A stretch of 64,000 nt of DNA from an uncultured Bacteroides sp. (GCA_949300425.1 CASGED010000086.1:1-64000), one strand, 5' to 3'; positions 26,633 through 35,844 are shown, numbered from the stretch's first letter. Program-made: numbers and translations. The notes: generated by a model from the sequence alone, not told the origin.

Positions 26633-27805
26633 ATGGATAAAATAGTTTACAGACTGGTTTTTAACCGAAGAAAGAGATTGAATAAGGACGGAAGAGCTTT
26701 AGTGCAGTTGGAGGCTTATCAGCACAATCGAAAAAAATATTTCTCCACTCACATTTATCTAAGGCCGGAACAATGGGATAGCCGACGGATGGGGGTGAAG
26801 AGGCATCCTAACGAACATTTTTTGAACCAATGGCTTCGCGATTATGTGGCTCGGATAGAAAAGATGGAACTGGAATTGTGGCTGCAGGGCAAACCTGTCT
26901 CGCTGGAGACTATCAAACACCTTATCTACAAAGGGGGAAACAGCCAGTCATTCCTGGCCTTCTATGAAAAAGAACTCAGGGAAGCCCATTTGAAAGAGTC
27001 GTCCCGTCGCAATCATCATTCCACCCTGGTGCTGCTCAAGGCATTTAGGGACGACATTCTTTTCCAAGAGCTGACTTTCGAACTGGTATGTTCCTTCGAA
27101 TACTTTTTAAGTCAGAAGGGGTATCATGCCAATACGATAGCCAAGCACATGAAGCACCTGAAACGCTACATCAACCAAGCTATCAACAAAGACTACCTGA
27201 GCGAGCAACAATACGTTTTCCGGAAATACAGGATAAAAACAGTGGAATACCGGCATACGCACCTGACGCCGGATGAATTGGCCCGTCTTGAACACCTGAG
27301 AGAAAGCGAAGGAAGCCACCGCTACCGGAAGACATTGGATGCTTTCTTGTTTTGCTGTTATGCGGGGGTGCGCTATTCAGATTTCATACGCCTCAACTCA
27401 ACGAATCTGGTGCGGATGCGCCAAGAGACCTGGCTGATTTATCGTGCCGTAAAGACGGGCGTGGAGGTGCATTTGCCTCTCAATCTTCTGTTTGAGGGCA
27501 AGGCCATCGCCATTCTGCACGATTACCGGAAGGATTTGGAATCGTTTTTCCGCCTGAAAAACAACTCGAACGTGAACAAGGAACTGAAACGAATCGCACA
27601 AGCGGCAGGACTGGAGAAGCGTGTCTCGTTTCATACCGCCCGCCATACGAACGCCACACTGCTGATATATAATGGTGTAAACATTACTACGGTGCAGAAA
27701 CTTTTGGGACACAAGAGCGTAAAGACGACACAGGTGTATGCAAGTGTCATGGATCGCACCATCGTGCAGGACTTAAAGCTGCATCGGGTAAAAAGCGGGA
27801 AATAA
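26633..27805 (+). CDS. Tyrosine recombinase (predicted SusC shufflon invertase)
   Basis: 390 residues from ATG 26633; the same frame opens earlier at a TTG (26582), which I reject. N-terminal Arm-type domain (VYRLVFNRRKRLNKDGRALV), SAM-like core-binding domain (~100-200), then the catalytic domain. Active-site residues: Arg in CYAGVRYSDF, HTARH, and Tyr in HKSVKTTQVYASV. This is the Bacteroidota integrase type found beside phase-variable loci. It diverges from the susC head and lies inside the predicted invertible segment, so it stays next to the promoter in either orientation. No excisionase, transposon or phage genes accompany it, which argues against a plain integrative element. Confidence 0.93.
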   Translation: MDKIVYRLVFNRRKRLNKDGRALVQLEAYQHNRKKYFSTHIYLRPEQWDSRRMGVKRHPNEHFLNQWLRDYVARIEKMELELWLQGKPVSLETIKHLIYKGGNSQSFLAFYEKELREAHLKESSRRNHHSTLVLLKAFRDDILFQELTFELVCSFEYFLSQKGYHANTIAKHMKHLKRYINQAINKDYLSEQQYVFRKYRIKTVEYRHTHLTPDELARLEHLRESEGSHRYRKTLDAFLFCCYAGVRYSDFIRLNSTNLVRMRQETWLIYRAVKTGVEVHLPLNLLFEGKAIAILHDYRKDLESFFRLKNNSNVNKELKRIAQAAGLEKRVSFHTARHTNATLLIYNGVNITTVQKLLGHKSVKTTQVYASVMDRTIVQDLKLHRVKSGK

Positions 27806-27830
27806 CGGGCAAGCATCCTTGGTTAAATTC

Positions 27831-27900
27831 CAGTCCTTCCACAGGAGGATTACAGTCCTTCCATAGGAGGACTGGAGTATTTCCTATGGGAGGACTGGGG
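27831..27900. repeat. 22-bp-period array (core TCCnTAGGA-like)
   Basis: AGTCCTTCC starts at 27832 and 27854, and a diverged copy AGTATTTCC at 27876, exactly 22 bp apart. The middle unit is a dyad, AGTCCT and AGGACT around TCCATAGG. It lies downstream of the recombinase gene inside the predicted invertible segment. Confidence 0.7.
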
Positions 27901-27988
27901 AAAAGCAGTGTGGTTGCAAAATAAGGCAGGCATTGGAGGTTATGTTTCTAAAATTGCGTATATTTGTGGCTGAATAATGGGTACCCAA

Positions 27989-28020
27989 TTTGCATATATC
28001 CCAAGAAAATACGAACTTTG
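27989..28020 (+). promoter_or_regulatory. Putative promoter TTTG-N20-GAACTTTG
   Basis: TTTG at 27989-27992, 20-bp spacer and a -7 variant GAACTTTG at 28013-28020, 36 bp upstream of the antitoxin ATG. The -7 lacks the TA of the consensus. Confidence 0.35.
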
Positions 28021-28056
28021 TTGTATGCCATAATATTACAATCAAAATAGGAAGAT

Positions 28057-28296
28057 ATGAGAGTAATCAGTTCATCGGAATTAAGAAGCAATATGAAGAA
28101 ATACTTGGATTTGGCCGCGAATGAAAAAATCATCATCCAACGAGGCGGAAACGAGACTTTTGTCTTGGCACGTGAAGATGACCGTTTGGAGCCGGATGAA
28201 GATTTAAGACGCGCCATAAGTGCAAAAGAATTGCTTATAGGCGTTGAGACAGATATAAGAAAAGCATATAGGGCGAAATACGGAGATAAAATATGA
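28057..28296 (+). CDS. Phd/YefM-type antitoxin
   Basis: 79 residues. The N-terminus MRVISSSELRSNMKKYLDLA, then NEKIIIQRGGNETFVLARED, matches the Phd/YefM fold that binds DNA and represses its own operon. The C-terminal ~30 residues (SAKELLIGVETDIRKAYRA) would wrap the toxin. The toxin ORF starts in the antitoxin stop region (overlap of 4 bp), so the two are coupled. Its presence inside the predicted invertible segment could stabilise that segment. Confidence 0.85.
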   Translation: MRVISSSELRSNMKKYLDLAANEKIIIQRGGNETFVLAREDDRLEPDEDLRRAISAKELLIGVETDIRKAYRAKYGDKI

Positions 28297-28622
28297 ACGT
28301 TTTGTTTATGCCCGAGGTTCGGCTATACCTACAAGAATTGCAAGATATACTTTTTGAAAAAGAATATTTCGGATTTGAAGAGTCCGCCGTGCAATATGTT
28401 CGAGATTTAATCCTCAATATTGAAGAGACTTTGCCAAGTAGAATTAGTAAGATCGCGCCTTCGTACTTCAATAAATATGGGAAGAATCTGAGATATGCCG
28501 CCTTTCGGAAAAATAAGCATACACAATGGTATGTCTTTTTCAATAGGTATAAAGAAAAAGAAGATACTATTTACGTCGTACGTTATATCAGTAACAATCA
28601 CGCCATAGCTCAATATCTATAA
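28293..28622 (+). CDS. RelE/ParE-type toxin
   Basis: 109 residues with the RelE/ParE layout: N-terminal helices (FMPEVRLYLQELQDILFEKE), then beta strands with NLRYAAFRKN and WYVFFNRYKEKEDTIYVVRY near the C-terminus. RelE-like members cut mRNA in the ribosome and ParE-like members poison gyrase; the sequence does not decide which. It overlaps the antitoxin stop by ATGA and its own stop overlaps a 25-codon ORF. Confidence 0.82.
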   Translation: MNVLFMPEVRLYLQELQDILFEKEYFGFEESAVQYVRDLILNIEETLPSRISKIAPSYFNKYGKNLRYAAFRKNKHTQWYVFFNRYKEKEDTIYVVRYISNNHAIAQYL

Positions 28623-28699
28623 TGAATGCAGTCCTTGCTATTGTAGCAATCTGCGTGGCACTCTATAGCTATTGGAATCTTCGTAAAAGAAGCGTATGA
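28622..28699 (+). CDS. Possible 25-residue membrane peptide after the toxin gene
   Basis: The ATG overlaps the toxin stop (TAATG). It encodes MNAVLAIVAICVALYSYW followed by NLRKRSV, one hydrophobic helix with a basic tail. The layout resembles the 35-residue peptide at 15343. The coupling is suggestive, but with so short an ORF chance cannot be excluded. Confidence 0.35.
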   Translation: MNAVLAIVAICVALYSYWNLRKRSV

Positions 28700-28705
28700 T
28701 GGTAG

Positions 28706-28734
28706 GAGGGGTACTATTACAGCACCCCTCTTTC
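28706..28734. terminator. Terminator between convergent genes
   Basis: GAGGGGTACT (28706-28715), loop ATTAC, AGCACCCCTC (28721-28730), one mismatch, followed by TTTCATTGTT on the plus strand. It serves the toxin-antitoxin unit and perhaps the opposing gene. Confidence 0.7.
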
Positions 28735-28739
28735 ATTGT

Positions 28740-29825
28740 TCATTTCGGTATCTCGACCGGCACAAAAGGCTGCTTCTTAACGTTGTCCAACGGAGCAACG
28801 TAATAGCTTACACGAGCGAAGTCAATCTGCGACAAGTCGATGCGACGGATGGCGCTGTTGTACATGGTGCGGTAATAAATGACCCGGTTTGTCAAGTCCG
28901 TAGCGGTAGTCCATTGGGTCGCACTGGGGATGTCGGCGGGAATTTTGCCATCGGCAAACTCAACCCCGACGGGAATGTCGAAATTATTCAATATCTGGAA
29001 ACCTTGGCGTATAGCCCCCTCTGCCGTTGCGGGAGTGGGCGCCGTAGTCTGATAAAAAGCCGCGCGTACAAAACGTGAAGGCGGAGTAACATCTCCCGGC
29101 AAGCCCAAGAATGCGCTTCCCGCCCCGAAAGAGGCCAACTGTGAAGTTCCCCACTGGCGAGGTTGCGCCGTACCGGCAAGCAGATTGACGTAATTGTTCA
29201 GGTTCGTCATCTGCCATTCAAATCCTGGCGAATTGGTCAGCACGCCCAATTCATTCTCATAAAAGCAAGGTTTACCATCCACGATTTCCAATACAATCTG
29301 CCGTCCCGAAGCATCGGCAAAACGCCAATGGACGGTAGAAGCACGTGGGTCTATGGCTACGATAAGCGCCTTGGGTACAGTCTCTTTTACTTCATCCACC
29401 GTGGCGCAAGTCCCCAATATCCAGGAGACAAGTTGAAAGTCGGTCACGCATTGTTGTTTCCGGCTTTCATCATACGCTTCGTATTTCCCATAACCGGGGA
29501 AATAGAATAGCCCCGCCGACAATCCGGCTTCGTTCAGTCCTTCCACCACAAACTCTTTCTGTTCTACCGCTAAGCCTACATAGCCATATTGAGCGACTAA
29601 CTTCATGCCTTCCAAGGTATATCCCGGTATATACGAACGTCCGGTATGTCCACGGGGGACAATTACATACTGGCTGTTCAGTTCACTCCCACCCCATTCG
29701 ATGGTACGGGCCACGATACGGGCACTGTCTTTTGCGGTCAGTGTGATGCCGGTGCAAGCGCCCGCCTGCCTCCCCGGCATAAGAAGCATGGACATGGCCA
29801 TGCAAATTCCCAAAATCTTTCTCAT
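28740..29825 (-). CDS. Choloylglycine-hydrolase/penicillin V acylase family Ntn hydrolase
   Basis: 361 residues. A signal peptide ends at ...GRQAGA, leaving Cys24 (CTGITL) as the new N-terminal nucleophile, as expected in this Ntn-hydrolase family. Other conserved blocks: ARTIEWGG, LNEAGLSAGLFYFPG, VLTNSPGFEWQMTNLNNY and PPSRFVRAAF. Members cut linear amides such as bile-salt conjugates, penicillin V or N-acyl amino acids; sequence alone does not fix which. Exported to the periplasm. It lies inside the predicted invertible segment with its own promoter, so inversion should not silence it. Confidence 0.85.
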   Translation of the reverse strand: MRKILGICMAMSMLLMPGRQAGACTGITLTAKDSARIVARTIEWGGSELNSQYVIVPRGHTGRSYIPGYTLEGMKLVAQYGYVGLAVEQKEFVVEGLNEAGLSAGLFYFPGYGKYEAYDESRKQQCVTDFQLVSWILGTCATVDEVKETVPKALIVAIDPRASTVHWRFADASGRQIVLEIVDGKPCFYENELGVLTNSPGFEWQMTNLNNYVNLLAGTAQPRQWGTSQLASFGAGSAFLGLPGDVTPPSRFVRAAFYQTTAPTPATAEGAIRQGFQILNNFDIPVGVEFADGKIPADIPSATQWTTATDLTNRVIYYRTMYNSAIRRIDLSQIDFARVSYYVAPLDNVKKQPFVPVEIPK

Positions 29826-29850
29826 AACAATTTCATTTTGATAGGATAAA

Positions 29851-29881
29851 CAAATATACTACAAAATCTCTTCATAACCAA
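29851..29881 (-). promoter_or_regulatory. Putative promoter TTG-N20-TATATTTG
   Basis: Minus strand: TTG at 29881-29879, 20-bp spacer, TATATTTG at 29858-29851, 25 bp before the hydrolase ATG. The next ~320 bp (29882-30204) hold no gene or recognised motif. Confidence 0.5.
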
Positions 29882-30204
29882 TGTTTCTGCCTATTATTAA
29901 GTAAAAAGGCGCTATAAGAGGGGAGTAAAGGTACTTCCTGGTAAACCATATTATATATATAAGCACTTCCCGCAACCATAGGACTACAATAATATACCCG
30001 ATGAGGTATATTAGAGGTGTCCTTTGCATATTTTATACCCAAAAGGATGTAATATAGAAACTTATTTTTTCCTTTTCGCCAGTTCCTTCAGTGGTTGCGG
30101 CTATCCTTGGCACCAACGATGTGGAATTTTATTCAATAACGACTTTGTATTGCATAAAATAATATACATATTGTGCAACAGACATTGTCATTTAAATAAA
30201 TAAA

Positions 30205-30653
30205 AGCAATCGTGTTCCCTCCCGAAGCAGGGCTTTTTCTTTTCATAACGGACTCCCTATAAACGTTCCTGGTTCGCAACCGGATAGAAAATGAGTAGAA
30301 CCAAATCCGGGGCAGCTGTTCATTAAACAATTGATAAATAGCAAGATAAGCTCAAAATCTGATAGAAAACGGGTAGAAAGATTCCTTTGCCACCCTCGCC
30401 ACGGGGCACTGCAGGGCGTCTTCCACGTTATTGGTTAAGTCCCGCGCCTTCTCATAGACAGTTAATAATGAGCGAATTAGCAAAATACCAAGTTCCGCGA
30501 AGACGTTAATTGTCAGCTATGTAGGTATGGAGGAACAACACGTTGGTATTAAGCCGAATGTGCGTATCTACCTGAAATCGAACGCTGAAATGCTGGATGA
30601 GGTCATGGTGGTGGCTTACGGTACGGCAAAGAAGTCTTCGTTCACGGGGTCGG
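30205..30653 (+). repeat. 449-bp direct repeat, copy 1 (headless leader plus SusC site)
   Basis: Aligned without gaps to 41737-42185 (offset 11,532 bp), with four differences in the first 280 bp and about eight around the site. The first ~280 bp are the non-coding leader present only before the two headless SusC genes. The rest encodes the shared PSSAKTLIVSYVGM and TonB-box region up to FTGSA. As a direct repeat pair it bounds an 11.5-kb block holding cassette 1 and the ATPase genes. Confidence 0.85.
30486..30529 (+). repeat. Predicted inversion site, silent cassette 1
   Basis: Core TACCAAGTTCCGCGAA at 30486-30501. The 44-bp stretch is the inverted counterpart of 25983-25940 with two mismatches. 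In frame with the downstream SusC body; an in-frame TAG at 30455-30457 closes the frame just upstream. Confidence 0.8.
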
Positions 30654-33433
30654 CGTCTACAGTGAAGTCCGAGAAACTGGCTGAAAGACCTGTGGCTAAT
30701 GTGACCAAGGCACTTGACGGACAAGTGGCCGGCGTACAGACGACATCGGGTTCCGGACAACCTGGTTCCGGCTCAGACATCGTCATTCGCGGCTATGGTT
30801 CCATCAATGCATCCCAGTCTCCTTTATATGTGGTGGACGGTATTCCTTATTCCGGAAGCATCTCGGCCATCAATCCGAACGACATTGAATCGATGACCGT
30901 GCTGAAAGACGCCTCCGCCGGCGCTTTGTATGGTTCGCGCGGCGCCAACGGCGTAGTGCTTATCACGACCAAGAAAGGTAAGGAAGGAAAGGTAAAGGTG
31001 AACCTGAAGGCAAACTGGGGTTTCTCGTCGCGTGCCATTCCCCGTTATGAAACGATGGACGAAGCCGGTTATTTGGAAGTAATATACCAATCTTATAAGA
31101 ACAATCAGATACAGAACAACGGACTTTCGCCGGAAGCGGCCGGCATGGCGGCACTGGAAGCCATGAAAAGCGGTTCCACGGTCATCTTCGGCGTCAACGA
31201 GCAATACAATCCTTTCAACTACTCCATCACGGAACTGATAGACCCCGTTACCGGCAAGGTAAGAAGCGACGCGCAACTGCGTTACAGCGAAGACTGGATG
31301 GACGAGGCTATGGCCAGCAATCCGTTGCGCCAGGAATATCAGGTGTCGTTCAGCGGAGGTACTGAAAAGACTCAATACATGTTCTCCTTGGGCTATCTGA
31401 GCGAGGACGGTCTGTTGAAGACAACGAACTTCAAGCGCTACAGCGGCCGTATGAACATCGACACGCAAGTAACGGAGTGGCTGAAAGCGGGCATGAACGC
31501 CAACTATGCGCGCAACGAGAGCAACAGCGCCCCCGAAGCGGATTCATCGAACTCCAACGTGTGGTATTCGGCACAGCTGATGGCACCCATCTTCCCGGTA
31601 TTCGAGAAAGACGCCAACGGACAGACCGTACTGGACAATACCGGCAATCCCGTGTTTGACTATGGAGCCAACCGTCCCGCCGGTGCCAACTCCAACTGGA
31701 ACATGATTGCTACACTGTATGACGACAAGTACAGCACCCTGAGCGACAACCTCAGTGCACGTGCCCATGTGGACTTGGGCGGCTTGAAGGAAGGACCGCT
31801 GCAAGGCCTGAAGCTGACGGTAAATTATGGCTTCGACCTGGTGCAGCAAGCCGGCATGACGTATTATAACCCTTATAACGGCAATGCCGTTTCCGTCAAC
31901 GGACGACTCAACAAGGCCACGGCGCGCACGTTCACTTACACGCTGAACCAGCTGTTGTCCTACGACCGCAAATTCGGTGCACACCACATAGACGCCTTGG
32001 TGGGACATGAGTTCTATAAGTACACGTACGATTACCTCTCCGCACAGAAGACCGGCTTCCCGTTTGGCGGACTGTATGAACTGGATGCCGCTACAACCCT
32101 TGTAGACGGTTCTTCCTATCAGAATAATTATGCGGTAGAGTCCATCCTCTCACGTGTAAACTATGACTATGACGACAAATACTACCTGTCGGCCAGCTTC
32201 CGTACGGATGGTTCTTCCCGCTTCCATGAAGACAGCCGTTGGGGTAACTTCTGGTCGGTAGGCGGTAACTGGCGCATCTCGTCCGAGGAGTTCATGCAAA
32301 ACCTGGATTGGGTGAACAACTTGTCCGTAAAGGCCAGCTATGGCGTGCAGGGTAATGACAACCTGGGCACATTCTACGCCTGGCAGTCGTTCTACGACCT
32401 GGGATACCCGAACGCTTCGTTGAGCGGCGCGGTATTGTCTTCGTTGGAGAACCGCGACCTGAAGTGGGAAAAGAACGCCAACCTGAACGTGGGCATTGAA
32501 GCCGAGCTGTTCGGCCGCCTGTCTCTTGCCGTGGAATGGTACCAACGCAAGACGACGGACATGCTGATGTCGTTCCCCATGGCCACGTCACTGGGCTTCG
32601 ACGGCTACAACGCCAACACCGGCAGCATGCGCAACCGCGGATGGGACATCTCCCTCTCCGCCAAAATCTTCGATACACCCGACTTCAACTGGGATTTGAC
32701 CCTGATGGGTTCTACCATCAAGAACGAAGTACTGAAACTGGCCGACACGTCGGAAATCATCAGAGGCAGCTACATCATCCGCGAAGGCGAAACGCTGAAT
32801 TCCTTCTATACGGCATCCGCAGCCGGCGTAGACCCTGCCACGGGTAAGCAACTCTACTGGGCATGGGCTACCGACGAAGCAGGCAACCGCACGGAGCGGT
32901 ACATCACGGACAACTCTTCGGAAGCGCTGAACAGCCGCGACATCCAAGGTAGCCGCATTCCCGACCTGTATGGCTCTATCGGCAACAACTTCAAGTTCAA
33001 AGGCTTTGACCTGGGCGTCCTGCTGACCTACTCCATCGGCGGCAAGGTGCTGGACGGTGTCTACCAAACCCTGCTCTACGGCAACTACATCGGCCAGGCC
33101 CGAAGCAAGCACCTGGAACGTGCCTGGAAGCAACCCGGCGACATCACCGACATCCCGCGCATCGAGATCGGCAAATCATACATCGTCACGGATAACAACC
33201 TGATAAACGCGTCCTATCTTGCGCTGAAGAACATCTCCTTGGGCTACAGCCTGCCCGAACGCTGGGTGAAGAAAGCCGGCATGCAGAACGTGCGCATCTC
33301 CGCCAACGCCGACAACGTGTTCCTGTGGAACCGCCTCAAGGGCATGGACCCGCAGTACAACTTCACCGGAGGTACCAGCTTTGCCTACGTGCCGGTGCGC
33401 ACCGTCTCGCTTGGCGTCGACATTACATTCTAA
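30527..33433 (+). CDS. SusC/RagA body without head (silent cassette 1)
   Basis: 968 residues from the first ATG, with homology to the complete SusC running back to about 30473 (RISKIPSSAKTL). It lacks the promoter, signal peptide and most of the carboxypeptidase-like domain, but keeps the TonB-box region DEVMVVAYGTAKK, plug (ASAGALYGSRGANGVVLITT) and the full barrel ending VSLGVDITF. No frameshift or stop is present in the ~970 codons, so it has not decayed. It could not be exported as it stands; joined to the head at the 16-bp core it becomes a full-length transporter. The second half is markedly GC-richer in codon use than the other two SusC bodies, which suggests a separate origin. Confidence 0.88.
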   Translation: MEEQHVGIKPNVRIYLKSNAEMLDEVMVVAYGTAKKSSFTGSASTVKSEKLAERPVANVTKALDGQVAGVQTTSGSGQPGSGSDIVIRGYGSINASQSPLYVVDGIPYSGSISAINPNDIESMTVLKDASAGALYGSRGANGVVLITTKKGKEGKVKVNLKANWGFSSRAIPRYETMDEAGYLEVIYQSYKNNQIQNNGLSPEAAGMAALEAMKSGSTVIFGVNEQYNPFNYSITELIDPVTGKVRSDAQLRYSEDWMDEAMASNPLRQEYQVSFSGGTEKTQYMFSLGYLSEDGLLKTTNFKRYSGRMNIDTQVTEWLKAGMNANYARNESNSAPEADSSNSNVWYSAQLMAPIFPVFEKDANGQTVLDNTGNPVFDYGANRPAGANSNWNMIATLYDDKYSTLSDNLSARAHVDLGGLKEGPLQGLKLTVNYGFDLVQQAGMTYYNPYNGNAVSVNGRLNKATARTFTYTLNQLLSYDRKFGAHHIDALVGHEFYKYTYDYLSAQKTGFPFGGLYELDAATTLVDGSSYQNNYAVESILSRVNYDYDDKYYLSASFRTDGSSRFHEDSRWGNFWSVGGNWRISSEEFMQNLDWVNNLSVKASYGVQGNDNLGTFYAWQSFYDLGYPNASLSGAVLSSLENRDLKWEKNANLNVGIEAELFGRLSLAVEWYQRKTTDMLMSFPMATSLGFDGYNANTGSMRNRGWDISLSAKIFDTPDFNWDLTLMGSTIKNEVLKLADTSEIIRGSYIIREGETLNSFYTASAAGVDPATGKQLYWAWATDEAGNRTERYITDNSSEALNSRDIQGSRIPDLYGSIGNNFKFKGFDLGVLLTYSIGGKVLDGVYQTLLYGNYIGQARSKHLERAWKQPGDITDIPRIEIGKSYIVTDNNLINASYLALKNISLGYSLPERWVKKAGMQNVRISANADNVFLWNRLKGMDPQYNFTGGTSFAYVPVRTVSLGVDITF

Positions 33434-33464
33434 ACGATAACCATTTTATTTAGTATAAGAGATT

Positions 33465-35003
33465 ATGAAGAAACTACTTTACATATTGTCTTTCGCCGGA
33501 CTGATGGGCTTCGGCTCTTGTTCGGACGAACTGAATACGGAGCCTACGGACAGCGTCTCCGGCAGCACCATCTTCGAGAACGTGACAAACGCCCAATCGG
33601 CCATCAACGGCGTGTACCGCATGCTGTACGTGGCCGGATGGAGTTCTAACTGGGGAACAGAAAACTGCGGACAGACTGGCATCCAGCTGCTGGCCGACCT
33701 CATGGCCGAAGACCACCTGATGTATGCCCAAGGCCAGGGCTGGTTCTATGAAGACTACCGCCTGAACGTACACGGCGACTATTCCAACACGTATGGACGC
33801 TCGTATTCCGTATGGAACTTCTACTACACCATCATCAGCAACGTGAACTACATCATCGCCGCCGAAAACACCATGGAGGGCGACGCCGCCGAGCGCGACA
33901 ACATCGTGGGACAGGCTTACGCCATGCGCGCTTTCTGCTACTTCTATTTAGTGCAGCTTTACCAGCAGACCTACCACGGGCATGAGACGGCGCCGGGCGT
34001 ACCCATCTACACGGAACCCACCGAAGCGGGGTCGCAAGGCCATCCGCGCGGCACCGTACAGGACGTGTACGACCAGATAAACAGCGACTTGGACCGCGCC
34101 ATCGAACTGCTGGAAGGGAAGTCACAGAGCCACATCTCACACGTGGACTACTACGTGGCCAACGGCTTCAAGGCACGCGTGGCGCTCGTGCAGCATGACT
34201 ATGCCACCGCCGCCGCTGCCGCTGCCACAGCTTTGGGCAAGAGCGGGCTGAGCCTGGCTACGGTAGCAGCCTTGGGAGGCCACAACAGCACGAAAGTAGC
34301 GGACGTGATGTGGGGATGCGAGATTACGACCGACCAGACATCCGAATTAGCAGGTTTCTTCTCGCACATGGACGCGGATGCCGAAGGCATGTATGGTTCA
34401 TTGGCACAACAGTGCATCAGCAGCGGGCTATACAACTTGATGTCTGACACCGATGAGCGTAAGTCGGCCTGGTTCCGGGCTCCGCTGGCCGAAGAGGGCA
34501 CAGGCTCCATGGTAAGCTACTGCCAGCTGAAGTTCAAGATGGCCGACTATACGACCTGGACGGGCGACTACTTGCTGATGCGTGCCGAAGAGATGGTATT
34601 GATCAAAGCCGAAGCCGAGTGCGCCCAAGGGCTGTATACCGAGGCACGCGCCACCATCTCCCAACTGGGCAGCCTGCGCGACCCGGACTTCGCCACACGC
34701 CTGGCCGCCCGCACGGACGCCAACACTTATAACACCAACACCAACGCACCGCTCCGTACGCTGATGGACGAAATCCTCTTCCAGCGCCGCGTGGAGTTGT
34801 GGGGCGAAGCAGGACGCATCTTCGACCTCCAGCGTCTGGGCCTGGGCTACAACCGCACATACGAAGGCTCCAACCACACGGAGACTGTGTCTACCAAAAA
34901 CACGGACGCCGCCTCACCGCTCTTCATCTTCCCGCTTCCGCAGACGGAGTTCGACGGAAATGAAAGCCTCACGCCGGCCGACCAAAATCCGATAGTCATG
35001 TAA
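33465..35003 (+). CDS. SusD/RagB family lipoprotein (silent cassette 1)
   Basis: 512 residues, lipobox GFGSC (Cys19), then SDELNTEPTDSVSG as in RagB/SusD proteins. Helical repeats include IVGQAYAMRAFCYFYLVQLY, and the C-terminal signature is FQRRVELWGEAGRIFDLQRL. It is 31 bp after the headless susC and depends on the same upstream read-through. Predicted partner of that SusC at the outer membrane. Intact reading frame, GC-rich codons. Confidence 0.92.
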   Translation: MKKLLYILSFAGLMGFGSCSDELNTEPTDSVSGSTIFENVTNAQSAINGVYRMLYVAGWSSNWGTENCGQTGIQLLADLMAEDHLMYAQGQGWFYEDYRLNVHGDYSNTYGRSYSVWNFYYTIISNVNYIIAAENTMEGDAAERDNIVGQAYAMRAFCYFYLVQLYQQTYHGHETAPGVPIYTEPTEAGSQGHPRGTVQDVYDQINSDLDRAIELLEGKSQSHISHVDYYVANGFKARVALVQHDYATAAAAAATALGKSGLSLATVAALGGHNSTKVADVMWGCEITTDQTSELAGFFSHMDADAEGMYGSLAQQCISSGLYNLMSDTDERKSAWFRAPLAEEGTGSMVSYCQLKFKMADYTTWTGDYLLMRAEEMVLIKAEAECAQGLYTEARATISQLGSLRDPDFATRLAARTDANTYNTNTNAPLRTLMDEILFQRRVELWGEAGRIFDLQRLGLGYNRTYEGSNHTETVSTKNTDAASPLFIFPLPQTEFDGNESLTPADQNPIVM

Positions 35004-35027
35004 CATAAAAAAGAAAGGATTACGACA

Positions 35028-35822
35028 ATGAAAAAGAATATATTGACCTACATGGCCGTATGCATGGCAATGGCCTTGACCGTATTTACCGGATGCGACA
35101 CCGATGCCGAAGGCGTAGTATATACGCCCGAAGCGGCAGGCTACAGCTTCGCTTCCACCCAGATGAGCGTAGAGGCTACCGCCGATGACCAGGGAGTGGT
35201 CAGAGTGCCCGTCTACAGGAACAACCCCAACGGCACGGCCTCCGTTTCCCTGGAAGTCGCCATGGATGAGGAAACGGCAAGCATCTTCACGCTGTCTTCG
35301 TCAGAGATAACTTTTGCCGAAGGCGAAGGTGTGGCTTACGCGGAACTGAGCTACGGCAGCCTGGACAACCTGGGCGCCACGACACGCTATGCCATTACAT
35401 TCTCTATTCCGGAAGAAAGTAATTCAATCTCGGCCGAAAGCAGCATCGAAGTGCTGGTTCAGCGCCAGCTGACATGGGAGAGCATCGGAACGGGCGAGTA
35501 TAATTCGCAACTATTCGGACAATCCTGGCCGCAACCGGTGGAGAAAGCGCAGGAAGGCAACGTCTACCGCCTGCCGGACTGCATCGTGGCCGGCTATCCC
35601 ATTGTCTTCACGCTGAGCGATGACGGCCAGCAGCTGGTGGGTTGGGACATCCAGGCAACCGGTTACGAAGATGCCACTTACGGCATGGTTTACTTCCTGC
35701 CCACGGGCATGCAACGCCAGGGCAACGTGCTGCAATTCCCGATGCAGGGCCTCGTAGCAGTGAGCGGCGGTTATGGTCTCCTGTATAGCGGCTTCACTGA
35801 AAAATTGGTTATGCCGGAATAA
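35028..35822 (+). CDS. Surface lipoprotein in SusE position (silent cassette 1)
   Basis: 264 residues, lipobox VFTGC (Cys23). An N-terminal beta-sandwich domain (~30-145, ASIFTLSSSEITFAEGEGVA then AELSYGSL) ends with LTWESIGTGEY. This matches the first domain of the 684-residue lipoprotein of the expressed copy, but the protein stops after one further ~110-residue domain. Likely a ligand-binding or accessory lipoprotein of its SusCD pair. Third and last gene of the cassette. Confidence 0.75.
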   Translation: MKKNILTYMAVCMAMALTVFTGCDTDAEGVVYTPEAAGYSFASTQMSVEATADDQGVVRVPVYRNNPNGTASVSLEVAMDEETASIFTLSSSEITFAEGEGVAYAELSYGSLDNLGATTRYAITFSIPEESNSISAESSIEVLVQRQLTWESIGTGEYNSQLFGQSWPQPVEKAQEGNVYRLPDCIVAGYPIVFTLSDDGQQLVGWDIQATGYEDATYGMVYFLPTGMQRQGNVLQFPMQGLVAVSGGYGLLYSGFTEKLVMPE

Positions 35823-35844
35823 AATTGTTAACAGTCTATTGTCA

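Larger units (their letters stand above)
25984..30485. other. Predicted 4.5-kb invertible segment
   Basis: Bounded by the inverted sites at 25983-25940 and 30486-30529. It carries the susC promoter and head, the tyrosine recombinase, the toxin-antitoxin pair, the choloylglycine-hydrolase-family gene and the headless leader. Inversion would join the head in frame to the body at 30.5 kb and leave the 26-19 kb operon headless. Use of the site at 42018 instead would invert about 16 kb. This is inference from site position, orientation and frame; no inverted form is seen here. Confidence 0.65.

Noticed and set aside
26633-27805. Integrase of an integrative element or prophage
   Set aside because: No transfer, replication or phage genes and no att-like duplications around a mobile block. 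The nearest repeats are the SusC sites, which fit an invertase.
30527-33433. Headless SusC genes as decaying pseudogenes
   Set aside because: Both are open over ~970 codons, keep all plug and barrel motifs, have intact partner genes, and are cut at the same base with the same core sequence.
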